NCBI RefSeq assembly: GCF_013466605.1
Contig: NZ_CP059162.1
Span: forward strand, 4,092,001 to 4,156,000
Origin: Pseudomonas chlororaphis subsp. aurantiaca
GTDB lineage: Bacteria > Pseudomonadota > Gammaproteobacteria > Pseudomonadales > Pseudomonadaceae
Length of the DNA stretch: 64,000 nucleotides
Direction of reading: 5' to 3'
Of the stretch, positions 1 through 9,400 are shown in pieces. The position numbers and the translations under genes are program-made. The notes beneath the pieces are model-generated. The model did not search any database and was not told the origin of the DNA. It was given only the letters and a program-made list of their open reading frames with translations. How positions within the stretch are numbered: the first letter of the stretch is position 1; each line of letters opens with the position of its first letter.

Positions 1-672
1 GGCCAGCGCCTGCTGGAGCAGAAGCGGCCCGGCGAGGCGGCGCAGCATTTCGAGGACCCGCAGTGGCAAGGGGTGGCGCTGTACGAGGCCGGCAACTACG
101 CCGCTGCCGCTCAGCGCTTTGCCGAAGGCAACGATGCCCGCGCCCACTACAATCGTGGCAACGCCCTGGCCAAGAGCGGCGAGCTGGAAGCCGCGCTGGA
201 TGCCTACGAGCAGGCCCTGGAGCTGCAACCGGAGCTTTCGGCCGCGCAAAAGAACAAGGCCCTGGTCGAACGCCTGCTGCAGGAAACCGAGCCTGCGCCC
301 GCGGAAGAACCGGCCAAGGGCGAAAGCCAGGACAACAACGAACCCCATCAGCCGCCACAAGCCGGCGCGGCGACCCAGGCACCGGTCACCCCAGGCCAGC
401 AGCCACCGGAGAACAGTCACCCGACCACCGCCGACGAGTCGACGGACGACGAGGTCGCCACCCCGGGCAACGATGCGATTCCCGGCAGCGAGCTGGGCGA
501 TGAACAGACCACCACGCCGCCGCTGCGCGATGCCCAGGACAATTTCGACGGCGAACACCGCCAGGCATTGGAACAATGGCTGCGGCAGATTCCGGACGAT
601 CCGGGCGAACTGCTGCGCCGCAAGTTCTGGTACGAACAGCAACAACATCAGGATCAGGGAAAAATTCGATGA
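1..672 (+). CDS. VWA/TPR protein of the Bat operon, C-terminal part (5' end outside window)
   Basis: The reading frame is open from base 1, so the start lies upstream. The visible part reads through a tetratricopeptide-like stretch (residues with ALYEAGNYAAAAQRF and HYNRGNALAKSGELEAALDAYEQAL), followed by a long low-complexity Pro/Ala/Thr/Gln/Glu linker and a short C-terminal tail rich in Gln. This is the layout of the BatB/BatC-type von Willebrand A plus TPR proteins of Pseudomonas, which sit with MoxR ATPase and BatD genes and are thought to act in envelope stress or complex assembly. The stop overlaps the ATG of the next gene (ATGA), indicating translational coupling. The VWA domain itself is outside the window, so the name rests on the TPR part and on the BatD neighbour. 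Confidence 0.8.
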   Translation, partial: GQRLLEQKRPGEAAQHFEDPQWQGVALYEAGNYAAAAQRFAEGNDARAHYNRGNALAKSGELEAALDAYEQALELQPELSAAQKNKALVERLLQETEPAPAEEPAKGESQDNNEPHQPPQAGAATQAPVTPGQQPPENSHPTTADESTDDEVATPGNDAIPGSELGDEQTTTPPLRDAQDNFDGEHRQALEQWLRQIPDDPGELLRRKFWYEQQQHQDQGKIR

Positions 673-2318
673 CCCGCTTCACCACCCTCTTACTCACGCT
701 GGTGTTGACGCTCGGCGCCTTTACGGTCCGGGCCGAGGGGCTGGTCGCCAGTGTCGACCGCAGCCGCGTGAACTCCGGGGAAACCGTCGAGCTGACCCTG
801 GAATCCAACAATGTCACGCTGTTCGGCAAACCCGACCTGACGCCGCTGCAAGCGCAGTTCGAGGTCCAGGGCACGCGCCAGGTCAACCAGTTGACCAGCC
901 TCAATGGCGACAACCGCGCCATCACCCGCTGGATCATCACCCTGCTGCCCAAGACCACCGGCACCGTGGTGATCCCGCCCCTGCAACTGGGCGAAGTACA
1001 GAGCCAGCCGATCACCCTGCTGGTGCTGCAAAGCGAAAGCCGCAACGACAGCGCGCCGCTGGAGCCGGTGTTCATCGACGCCAGCCTAGACCAGGACAGC
1101 GTCTACGTGCAGGCCCAGGCGGTGCTGACCCTGCACATCTATCACTCGGTGTCGCTGTACGACGACAGCAGCCTGACGCCGCTGCAGATCGACGACGCCC
1201 GGGTCGAACAGCTCGGCGAGTCGCGCACCTATGAAAAGGTCATCAACGGCGTGCGCCACGGCGTGATCGAGATCCGCTACGCGATCTTCCCGCAGCACAG
1301 CGGCGTGCTGAACATTCCGGAGCTGGTCTTCAGCGCCACCCTGGCCGACACCGCGGGCGCCCAGAACCCGGCGCCCCTGGGCCTGAAGCCGGGCAAGCTG
1401 ATGCACGTGAGCTCGGCGCAGATGCCGTTGACGGTCAAGGCCAAGCCGGTCGAATACCCGGCCGACGCCCCCTGGCTGCCGGCCCGCAGCCTGAGCCTGA
1501 GCGAAAGCTGGAACCCCGAGCCGGATCACAGCCAGGTCGGCGACTCGCTGACCCGTAGCCTGACCCTCAAGGCCGAAGGCCTGTCCAGCTCGCAGCTGCC
1601 ACCCTTGCCGGTGACCGAGGCCAACGGCCTGCGCAGCTACCCGGACCAGCCGCAACTGAGCAATCAGGTCAGCGACCGCGGGCTGATCGGCAGCCGCGAA
1701 GACAGCCAGGCCCTGGTGCCGAACCGCAGCGGCAGCATCGACCTGCCGGCGCTGGAAGTGGTCTGGTGGAACACCCATGAGGACCACCTGGAACGCAGCA
1801 GCCTGCCGGCGCGCACCCTGCAAGTGGCGAACAATCCAAGCCTGGTGGTGGACACCCCGGCCGGCGCGACGCCAGCCGGCGTCAGTGACGACAGCACCAC
1901 GCTCTGGGCCTGGAAACTCAGCACCCTGCTCCTCGCCTGCACCACCCTGCTGGGCTTCGGCCTCTGGTGGCGCGCGCGCTGGCAACCGGCGATCCTGCGT
2001 GCCGCGCAGACCGGCCCCAGCCCGCGCACCCTGCTCGACGACCTCAAGCGTGCCTGCCTGGCCAACGACCCGCAGGCCACCCGCCAGGCCCTGGACGCCT
2101 GGGCCCGCCAACAACCGGAAACCCTGGCCGACATGGCCGCGCGCTTCGTGCCCCTGTCCGACGCCCTGGATGGCCTCAACGGCGCGCTCTACAGCGAAAC
2201 CGGCCACTACTGGCAAGGCGAAGAACTGTGGCGCGCGATCCGCGCCATCCCGATCGCCGAACACGTACAGACCCCGCTGGCCGACACCAGCAGCCTGCCA
2301 CCGCTGTACCCGAAATAA
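669..2318 (+). CDS. batD: BatD family protein (oxygen tolerance / Bat operon)
   Basis: The 549-residue product starts at the ATG that overlaps the stop of the preceding TPR gene. A signal peptide is visible (TRFTTLLLTLVLTLGAFTVRA), then a long periplasmic region of beta-rich repeats, starting LVASVDRSRVNSGETVELTL, as in BatD. Near residue 420 one membrane helix (LSTLLLACTTLLGFGLWW) is followed by a cytoplasmic tail with a helical domain. BatD proteins are membrane-anchored partners of the MoxR/VWA Bat system; their exact biochemical role is not settled. Operon position and topology agree with this. A longer reading from an upstream start would run inside the previous gene and is not preferred. 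Confidence 0.88.
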   Translation: MTRFTTLLLTLVLTLGAFTVRAEGLVASVDRSRVNSGETVELTLESNNVTLFGKPDLTPLQAQFEVQGTRQVNQLTSLNGDNRAITRWIITLLPKTTGTVVIPPLQLGEVQSQPITLLVLQSESRNDSAPLEPVFIDASLDQDSVYVQAQAVLTLHIYHSVSLYDDSSLTPLQIDDARVEQLGESRTYEKVINGVRHGVIEIRYAIFPQHSGVLNIPELVFSATLADTAGAQNPAPLGLKPGKLMHVSSAQMPLTVKAKPVEYPADAPWLPARSLSLSESWNPEPDHSQVGDSLTRSLTLKAEGLSSSQLPPLPVTEANGLRSYPDQPQLSNQVSDRGLIGSREDSQALVPNRSGSIDLPALEVVWWNTHEDHLERSSLPARTLQVANNPSLVVDTPAGATPAGVSDDSTTLWAWKLSTLLLACTTLLGFGLWWRARWQPAILRAAQTGPSPRTLLDDLKRACLANDPQATRQALDAWARQQPETLADMAARFVPLSDALDGLNGALYSETGHYWQGEELWRAIRAIPIAEHVQTPLADTSSLPPLYPK

Positions 2319-2323
2319 CCGAG

Positions 2324-2352
2324 GAAACCGCGCAGCCCTGCGCTGCGGTTTC
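2324..2352 (+). terminator. Hairpin after batD
   Basis: The arms GAAACCG and CGGTTTC (2324-2330, 2346-2352) pair, with an inner CAGC/GCTG helix and a two-base bulge. The hairpin begins six bases after the batD stop and is followed by C-rich rather than T-rich sequence, so it may be a weak or Rho-assisted terminator. Confidence 0.5.
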
Positions 2353-2441
2353 TGCCCCCCATTTCAGAATTCTCCCATTCCTCAGCACGGGCCAAGAGTG
2401 AGCTAATCCCCACTCTCCCCCGCCGAGGCAGGCCACGAATT

Positions 2442-2819
2442 TTGATCATCACCTCCAGCGCCCGATTTCTGCTCGTCACCCATTTGAGTGGCAGCCCCCT
2501 CCAGCCAACCACTCACCTGCGAGAGCAGCTGAACTCGATTCTCGATCATGAACTGAAGGCTGATTGCCAGTTATTGTTCTGCAATGCCGAGCAGACTGAG
2601 CTGGGATGGCTTATTCAGTCGGGTCAGCCCTATCGAGAGCTCGATGCCAGGCTGTCCCGGCTGGTGCGTTCCGACAGCATGGCGCTACTCGCTGCCGGAT
2701 TGCATTTGGAACGATTTGAATTGTTCGAACAGTACGAAAAGCGTGGGCTGGAAGCTGCCTGGCGGGAATGCAGGAGTCTGATTGGAAAGATGTACCTGCA
2801 ACTGCTGGCGCGGGTTTGA
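2442..2819 (+). CDS. Small conserved-looking hypothetical protein, 125 aa
   Basis: A 125-residue soluble protein with a TTG start; no convincing family is recognised. It is rich in Leu, Glu and Arg in the C-terminal half (HLERFELFEQYEKRGLEAAWRE), suggesting a helical bundle, and has no signal peptide or membrane segment. It follows the batD hairpin by about 90 bases, so it is probably transcribed separately. Codon use is somewhat less GC-biased than in the neighbouring Bat genes, and it lies at the edge of the accessory patch that follows. The start codon is uncertain: no strong ribosome site precedes the TTG, and an internal start is possible. Confidence 0.55.
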   Translation: MIITSSARFLLVTHLSGSPLQPTTHLREQLNSILDHELKADCQLLFCNAEQTELGWLIQSGQPYRELDARLSRLVRSDSMALLAAGLHLERFELFEQYEKRGLEAAWRECRSLIGKMYLQLLARV

Positions 2820-3084
2820 GCAGGCTTGCCCGTTACCGGATAAGCCTGACGATGGGCAATCTGCATTTCGTTGATAGTCTGTTTTAGCCAAAAACAGCCG
2901 TTGGCGACTGGCCGGTTGAATCCACCGGTCATTAGCAGCCGGTTCGAGGTGCCTACTAAATCAAGGACGACTCATACCGCAGAATTCACTCGCTCACACC
3001 CTCGGTTTTACCGCAGTGCAGGATGGCCGTTCTTGGGTGTGAACGAGCAGCCAGCTTACTTTAGCCCGTAACGCAGACATCTAC

Positions 3085-3513
3085 CTAAGGCTTGGCTCGA
3101 TCCCATTGACACTCTTTCAACCTGTCAACGTCAGTACCGCTCTCTTTTCGCATGTCGATGTTGCCATCTGCGTCTAGGTATATATCGGTGTTAGGCCACT
3201 TTGGTGTGATGCTGATGCAATGATTACGCCCTTCTTTTTTGCTCCACCATGAAAACTCCATGAAGAATTCATCGTCTGGGAAGAGCATCCCATTATCAAC
3301 CGCCCCGCCTCCAGGAAGCATTCCACCTTTGTAAATCCGGTCTTGGACGTTCCAGATGTACCGGAACTCCTCTCGCCCAGCGTTAGAGTAGTGAACATTC
3401 ACGGTTGGCAAAGCTATGTCCCAGTGAGTGACCACTAAATACAACACAGGTATCCACAGTATCCGCATGTACCATGTCCGACGCTTACTGGCATTTGTGG
3501 GCACGGATTCCAT
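3085..3513 (-). CDS. Putative immunity protein for the adjacent PAAR toxin
   Basis: A 142-residue protein with one N-terminal hydrophobic segment (MRILWIPVLYLVVTHW at residues 16-31), then a small polar domain with many aromatic residues (FRYIWNVQDR, FFMEFSWWSKKEG). I do not recognise its family by name. It begins 29 bases inside the end of the toxin gene, on the same strand, which is the usual place for a cognate immunity gene of a type VI effector. A membrane-anchored or exported immunity protein would fit a toxin acting in the periplasm, but that is inference. The first ATG is preceded by GGGGAGA; an internal ATG at 3468 is the alternative start. Base composition is clearly more AT-rich than the surrounding chromosome. 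Confidence 0.6.
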   Translation of the reverse strand: MESVPTNASKRRTWYMRILWIPVLYLVVTHWDIALPTVNVHYSNAGREEFRYIWNVQDRIYKGGMLPGGGAVDNGMLFPDDEFFMEFSWWSKKEGRNHCISITPKWPNTDIYLDADGNIDMRKESGTDVDRLKECQWDRAKP

Positions 3514-4636
3514 CTCCCCAGTTCGCGGGTGGCACTGCTAACACTTCATCCATGATCATCTTCGCGGTTACTCCCCCTGTGGGATGCTGTTTGGCGAGCT
3601 TCATCCCAATTTCAATGGATACCCTATCAGCCACGTCGTCCCATGATCGCGGTTCAGTCCATGGACTCGCCGTAGTATGTGGACCAGGATGCACTCTCTG
3701 CGCTTCAGGCTTGCTCATCTCGCCAGCTTTGGTAGCGGCGTCCGACAAAAATTGTGCAGCCCCAGCGCCATCCAGTAGCTCGCTCTCTGACAAGCCTCCT
3801 ATGATTCCAACGTATCCATAGTGGATGTTCGACCAGATGTCGTAAAAATACTCGTAGGCTCCCTGCTTATGGTGCAGGCCAACAAACAGCTTACGAAGCT
3901 TCGGTTTGTGATCCCAATCCATCCTTGGGCCCACTTTACTGGCCCAGATTGCCCACGATGCAGCTGTGTCCCGGTACTTGTTCAAGGCGCGGGCCGCTGG
4001 TCCGCCCAAGCCAGTGAGTCGTGGAGGCTCCCTGTCTGTAGCAGTGGGATCATAGTTGTTAAGCCTTTGCATCCTTAAGACTTCCGGGCTCAGGATGTTT
4101 CGGTTCATCTCACCGGCGATGTAGTTGGCCAGCCCTTCCATTTCGTCAGGGTCTTTGCAAGTAGCAGGTTCCGCCTTTGGCTCGGGCTTCGCGCCCTGCT
4201 GCTTAGAAGCTTCATCGGGATCTACCAAAGCATTGGCAGCGGCTGCCCTCTCTGTCAGCTTCGGATCAGCCAGCAGTGTGGCCATTTTCTCATCATCCAC
4301 AGTGCCGTCTGGCCGAAATGCTCCAAGCACCATGAAGTTGATGATTGTTGCACCGCCAGCATCCCCCATGACGAATCCGCCACCAACATCGCTTGACCCA
4401 GTGATGATGATTCCACCATGACTGGTAGGACTACCCAAGTAAGCCATGGGGCGCCCGTTCACTTGAATCGAGGGAAACCCGGTAGTAATAACAGCGCCAC
4501 AGCCACAGGTATCGCCTACGCGTGCAGAACCCATGAAGTTGATGTTCGTATCGGCGGAGGCAGAGGCAATCGGGGTAGTACCGTGGCCCGGTAATGGGCA
4601 GACATGTTTGTCACCCAATCGAGCAGAGGAAATCAT
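3485..4636 (-). CDS. PAAR-domain type VI secretion effector with C-terminal toxin-44-like domain
   Basis: A 383-residue protein. Residues 1 to about 95 form a PAAR domain: SSARLGDKHVCPLPGH, a Gly/Cys turn (GDTCGCG), SIQVNGRPMAYLGS, then SHGGIIITGSSDV. Such domains cap the VgrG spike of the type VI secretion system. A charged linker (residues 110-165, including KPEPKAEPA) leads to a C-terminal region with WDHKPKLRKLF at 241-251 and YEYFYDIWSNIHYGYVG at 261-277, which resembles the polymorphic toxin type 44 (Ntox44) family. The ATG at 4636 is chosen because AAGGA lies eight bases upstream and because PAAR proteins normally start directly with this motif. No VgrG, Hcp or sheath genes are nearby, so it is an orphan effector. 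Toxin assignment is by motif memory only. Confidence 0.8.
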   Translation of the reverse strand: MISSARLGDKHVCPLPGHGTTPIASASADTNINFMGSARVGDTCGCGAVITTGFPSIQVNGRPMAYLGSPTSHGGIIITGSSDVGGGFVMGDAGGATIINFMVLGAFRPDGTVDDEKMATLLADPKLTERAAAANALVDPDEASKQQGAKPEPKAEPATCKDPDEMEGLANYIAGEMNRNILSPEVLRMQRLNNYDPTATDREPPRLTGLGGPAARALNKYRDTAASWAIWASKVGPRMDWDHKPKLRKLFVGLHHKQGAYEYFYDIWSNIHYGYVGIIGGLSESELLDGAGAAQFLSDAATKAGEMSKPEAQRVHPGPHTTASPWTEPRSWDDVADRVSIEIGMKLAKQHPTGGVTAKMIMDEVLAVPPANWGDGIRAHKCQ

Positions 4637-4955
4637 TCGTCGTCCTTGTCGTGTAAAAAAGCCCCATCGGTGGAGGCGGAGAACGTTTTGTAAGCGCCGC
4701 GAGATTACAGCAAGTGATGGCGACTGGTCTGCGGGAAAAATCTGAACTTGCATCATCCGCCGGCCCGAGACTTTAGCCTCCCCACCCTTCACTGCTTCAG
4801 TCGCCGTAGACGCGTGTAATTCACTAATAGTGGGTTGGGTAACGAGCCAACACAGACGAGAAGTCTGCAGACATTTGGCGATTGAACAGACACTGGTGAA
4901 GAAGACTGTTGGATACTGCGAGGCAGAACTCTAGCTTGAAAAAACGTTGCAATGG
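4637..4955. other. AT-richer intergenic stretch upstream of the PAAR gene
   Basis: No convincing gene was found here. It contains the upstream region of the PAAR effector gene (ribosome site AAGGA next to 4637 on the minus strand) and sequence that appears to be decayed DNA leading into the IS30 remnant. In-frame stops interrupt any transposase-like reading upstream of 4956. Confidence 0.5.
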
Positions 4956-5063
4956 CAAACGCTCAATGAAGTTGCAAGGCAGCTAAATAGCCGCCCTCGG
5001 AAAACACTAGGCTACGAAACACCCGCAGAACGATTTAGCCAATCTGTTGCATCGACCGATTGA
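4956..5063 (+). pseudogene. C-terminal remnant of an IS30-family transposase
   Basis: Frame 4956-5063 reads QTLNEVARQLNSRPRKTLG followed by YETPAERFSQSVASTD and a TGA. The run LNxRPRKTLG-(x)-ETPAE-F is the hallmark C-terminus of IS30-family transposases, the end of the DDE catalytic region. Upstream of 4956 the frame is soon closed by a stop (TAG at 4932) and the rest of the transposase is missing, so this is a truncated relic and not an active element. It lies between the PAAR toxin island and sbcD and points to past IS-mediated rearrangement at this site. Confidence 0.8.
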
Positions 5064-5205
5064 ATCCACAGCCAAAAGCAGCCTCTCTTCTACAGTTTCC
5101 ATCTACGCATCCAACCAAGCCCCCCAGCCGATTTGCAGTAAACTCTCCCCCCTCACGCCGCTCTCCTCTTCCCTGCGGCTCACCTGATTGTTTGCGGAGT
5201 CTGCC

Positions 5206-6450
5206 TTGCGTCTGTTTCACACCTCCGACTGGCACCTGGGGCAGAACCTCCACGGCCAGGAACGCGATTTCGAGCATGCCTGCTTTCTTGAATGGCTGTT
5301 GCGCCAGCTGGCGCTGCACAGCCCTGACGTGTTGCTGATCGCCGGCGATATCTTCGACACGGTCAACCCGCCGGTCAAAGCCCAGGAGCGGCTGTACGAC
5401 TTTATTGTCAGCGCCCATGAACAGCAGCCCGGCCTGACCATTGTGATGATCGCCGGCAACCATGACTCCGGTTCGCGCATCGAGTTGCCGGCGCCCTTGA
5501 TGCGGCGTCTGCGCACCCATGCCCTGGGCCGGGTGCTGTGGCTGGACGACGGGCAGCTGGACAGCGAGCGTCTGTTGCTGCCGTTGCCCGATGCCAGCGG
5601 CGCGATTGCCGGTTGGTGCCTGGCGTTGCCGTTCCTGCGGCCGGCGGAAGTCACCGGCCCGCACCTGGGCGACGATTACCTGCGGGGTATCGGCCAGGTG
5701 CATGAGTGGCTGATCGCCGCGGCCAACGCCAAGCGCCAGCCGGGCCAGGCGCTGGTCGCCATCAGCCACGCGCACATGGCCGGCGGCTCGGTGTCGGAAG
5801 ACTCCGAGCGCAGCCTGATCATCGGCAATGCCGAGGCCCTGCCCGCCAGCCTGTTCGGCCCGAGCATCAGCTATGTGGCCCTGGGGCATCTGCACAAGCC
5901 GCAGAAGGTCAACGGCGAGGAGCGCATTCGCTACAGCGGTTCGCCGATCCCGCTGTCGTTCTCGGAGATCGGCTACCAGCACCAGATCCTCGATATCCAG
6001 CTCGACGGCGAAACCCTGGTCAGCGTCGAGCCAAGGCTGATACCGCGCGCGGTCAACCTGCAGCGCCTGGGCCCGGCGCCGCTGGCGGAGATCCTGCTGC
6101 AACTGGCCGAGTTGCCGGATATCGACCTGCTGGCCGAAGAACAGCGCCAACCCTGGCTGGAAGTGCGGGTGCGCCTGGACGAGCCGCAGCCGGACCTGCG
6201 CCAGCAAGTGGAAAGCGCCCTGCAGGGCAAGGCCGTGCGCCTGGTGCGGATTGCCGCCGAATACGCCGGCAATGGTGGCCGCGAGGGCGACGACGGCGCC
6301 GCGCAACTGGTGGAGCTGGACCAGCTCAGCCCGCAGGATCTGTTCAGCCGCGCCTGGCTGGACAGCTACGGCAGCGAGGTGGATGAACAGACCCTCAAGG
6401 ACTTCGCGCAACTGCTCCAGGAAGTGCAGCACGAGGAGGAGCAGCCATGA
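5206..6450 (+). CDS. sbcD: Exonuclease subunit SbcD
   Basis: The 414-residue nuclease subunit of the SbcCD (Mre11-Rad50-type) complex, which cleaves hairpins and processes DNA ends. Metallophosphoesterase motifs are visible: LFHTSDWHLGQNL at the N-terminus, LIAGDIFDTVNPP, IAGNHDSGSR, ISHAHMAGG, and ALGHLHKPQ with SGSPIPLSFSE. The TTG at 5206 is preferred because GGAG lies seven bases upstream and the protein then starts MRLFHTSDWHLGQN, matching the E. coli SbcD start; a TTG at 5188 would add six residues. It overlaps sbcC by ATGA, so the two subunits are translationally coupled. Length is close to the E. coli protein (400 aa). Confidence 0.95.
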   Translation: MRLFHTSDWHLGQNLHGQERDFEHACFLEWLLRQLALHSPDVLLIAGDIFDTVNPPVKAQERLYDFIVSAHEQQPGLTIVMIAGNHDSGSRIELPAPLMRRLRTHALGRVLWLDDGQLDSERLLLPLPDASGAIAGWCLALPFLRPAEVTGPHLGDDYLRGIGQVHEWLIAAANAKRQPGQALVAISHAHMAGGSVSEDSERSLIIGNAEALPASLFGPSISYVALGHLHKPQKVNGEERIRYSGSPIPLSFSEIGYQHQILDIQLDGETLVSVEPRLIPRAVNLQRLGPAPLAEILLQLAELPDIDLLAEEQRQPWLEVRVRLDEPQPDLRQQVESALQGKAVRLVRIAAEYAGNGGREGDDGAAQLVELDQLSPQDLFSRAWLDSYGSEVDEQTLKDFAQLLQEVQHEEEQP

Positions 6451-9400
6451 AGATTCTCGCCATCCGCCTGAAGAACCTGGCCTCCCTGGCCGGCCCCTTT
6501 GAAATCGACTTCACCGCCGAGCCCCTGGCCAGCGCCGGGTTGTTCGCCATCACCGGGCCCACCGGCGCCGGCAAGAGCACCCTGCTCGACGCCTTGTGCC
6601 TGGCGCTGTTCGGCGCGGTGCCGCGGCTGAACAATATCGGCCGCGAAACCAAGGTGCCGGAGGTCGACAGCGAGATGCTCACCAGCGACCCGCGCACCCT
6701 GCTACGGCGTGGCACCGGCAGCGGTTACGCCGAGGTCGATTTCGTCGGCATCGACGGCCATCGCTACCGCGCGCGCTGGGAAACCAACCGCGCCCGGGAC
6801 AAGGCCAACGGCAAGCTGCAGGCCAGCAAGCAGAGCCTGCACGACCTGGACAGCAATCAACTGCTGGCAAGTGGGAAGCGCGACTACGAGCAGTTGATCG
6901 AAGCCAAGCTGGGGCTCAACTTCGAGCAGTTCACCCGTGCGGTGATGCTGGCCCAGAGCGAGTTCAGCGCCTTCCTCAAGGCCGACGACAAGGAACGCAG
7001 CGAGCTCCTGGAAAAGCTCACCAACACTTCGATCTACAGCCAGCTCGGGCGGCGCGCCTACAGCAAGAGCAAGGAAGCCGAGGAACAGCACAAGACCCTC
7101 AAGGCCCAGGCCAGCGGCATCACCCCGCTGGAGCCAGAGGCCCGCGCCGAGCTGGACCAGCGCTTCAACGCCGCCCAGCAACAGCTCAAGGCCCAGCAGG
7201 CGCAACTCAAGCAACTGGAGCTGCAACACGCCTGGCTCAAGGAACTGCAGCAGTTGCAGGACCAGCAGCAGAGCGCCGCCGAGCAACTGCAACAAGCACA
7301 AGCGACCTGGGAAGGCCTGGCCAGCGAGCGGACCAGGCTGACCCGCCTGGAGCAGCTGGCGCCACAACGCCATCAGTTCGCCCGGCAGGTGGAACTGAAC
7401 CAGCAACTGACGCCGCTGCGCGAGCAGATCCGGCAACAGCGCCAGCAACAAGGCGCAGAGCAACAACGCCAGGATGAACTGGAGCAGCAACTGGCCACGG
7501 CCCAGGCCGCGTTACTCGCCGCCCAGGAACAGCAAAACGCCAGCGCCCCGCTATTGCGCGAGGCCTTTGCCGAGCAAAGCACCCTCGCCCACCTGGGCAA
7601 GACCTGCGTCGAAGCCGGCGAGCTCAAGGACAAACTGCAACAGGCCAGCGAGCAGGGCCAGCAGGCGATCCAGGCCATGCTCGAACAGCAGCGGCTGGTG
7701 GGCGAACGCCTGCAACGGATTGCCGAACAGCTGGAACACAGCACCCATCTGGCGCCGCTGAGCGATGCCTGGAATGCCTACCGCGATCGCCTGCAACAGC
7801 TGATGCTGGCCGGCAACCGGCTGAACAAGGGCCAGGAAGAATTGCCCGGCCTGCAACAACGGGCCGCCAGCGCGGCGCAGCAACTGGCCGCGCAACGCGA
7901 TGAACTGCAAGTGCTGTACAGCGAGGCCGGCGCCGAGCCCCACGCGGTGGCCGAACAGTTGCAGATCCTCAGCGACCTGCTGCAGGACAACCGCAAGCAA
8001 CAGCGCGCCTTCGAAGAACTGGCGCGGCTGTGGGCCAGCCAGCAGGAGCTGGACAAGCGCGGCGCGGAGCTGGCGGACAAGTTGCAGACCGCCGCGCGCC
8101 AGCGCGAAGAGTTGAACCGGGTCGGCCTGCAGAGCAAGGCCGAACTGACGGTCGCCGAACAGACCCTGACGGTGACCCAGCAACTGCTGGAACGCCAGCG
8201 CCTGGCACGCAGCGCCAGTGTCGAAGAGCTGCGCGAGCAATTGCAGGACGACCAGCCCTGCCCGGTCTGTGGCAGCCACGAACATCCCTACCATCAACCC
8301 GAGGCGCTGTTGCAGAGCCTGGGTCGTCACGACGAAAGCGAAGAAGCCAACGCACGCAAGGCGGTGGACGAACTCAAGGAAAAGCTCGCCGAACTGCGCA
8401 GCCAGGTCGGCGGCCTGATCGCCCAGCAGAAGGAATTCCTCCAGCAACAGGAGCAACTGGCAAGCCAGCAGCAGGCCCTGGCACCGAGTATCGAAGCCCA
8501 TCCACTGGCGGCGGCGCTGCTCGACCAGGACGCCGGCAAGCGCGACGCCTGGCTGCACCAGCAACTGAGCCAACTGAACCAGAGCATCCAGCAGGACGAA
8601 CAGCGCCAAGGCGCCCTGCTGAAACTGCAAAAGGACGCCGCGCGCCTGCAACAGCAACTGCAAGCGGCGATCGAGGCCAGCCAGGAGGCCACGCAACAGC
8701 TGACCCAGCAGCAACAGCAGTTGGGCGCGGATCGCCAGCGCCTGGAGGAAGAGCTGTCGGCCTTCGCCACCCTGCTGCCGGCCGATACCCTCGAAGCCCT
8801 GCGCAGCGACCCGGCCGCGACCTTTATGCAGATCGACCAGCAGGTCATGCAGCGCCTGGAACAGCTCGACCAGCAGAAGGAAGAACAGCAGGAGCAGCAA
8901 CAGCGCCAGCTGGCCCTGGACAAGGAACAGGACCGCCAGCAGACCCGCGTGCAGCAACTGCAAGCCGCCCAGGAGCAGTTCAATACCTTGGCCGAACAGC
9001 AGCAGGCCGCCCGCGACAAGCTCGCGCAACTGTTGGGCGAGCACGCCAGTGCCGAGCAGTGGCAGCAGCATCTGGAACAGGCCGTGGAACAGGCGCGCGC
9101 CGCCGATGTGCAGGCCAACCAGCAGTTGCAGGAAGTTCGCAGCCTGCTGGTGCAGCTGGGTGCGGAACTGCAAGGCAAGGCAGAACGCCTGCTGGCCCTG
9201 GAAGCCGAACAGCAGGCGCTGGGCAGCAAGATCGCCGACTGGCGCCAGCAGCACCCGGAGCTGGACGACGGCGGCCTGGAACAGTTGCTCAGCCTCGACG
9301 ACCAGCAGGTCGCCGCGTTGCGCCAACAACTGCAAGAGCGCGAAAAGGCGATGGAACAGGCCAAGGTCCTGGTCACCGAACGCGAGCAACGCCTGCACAG

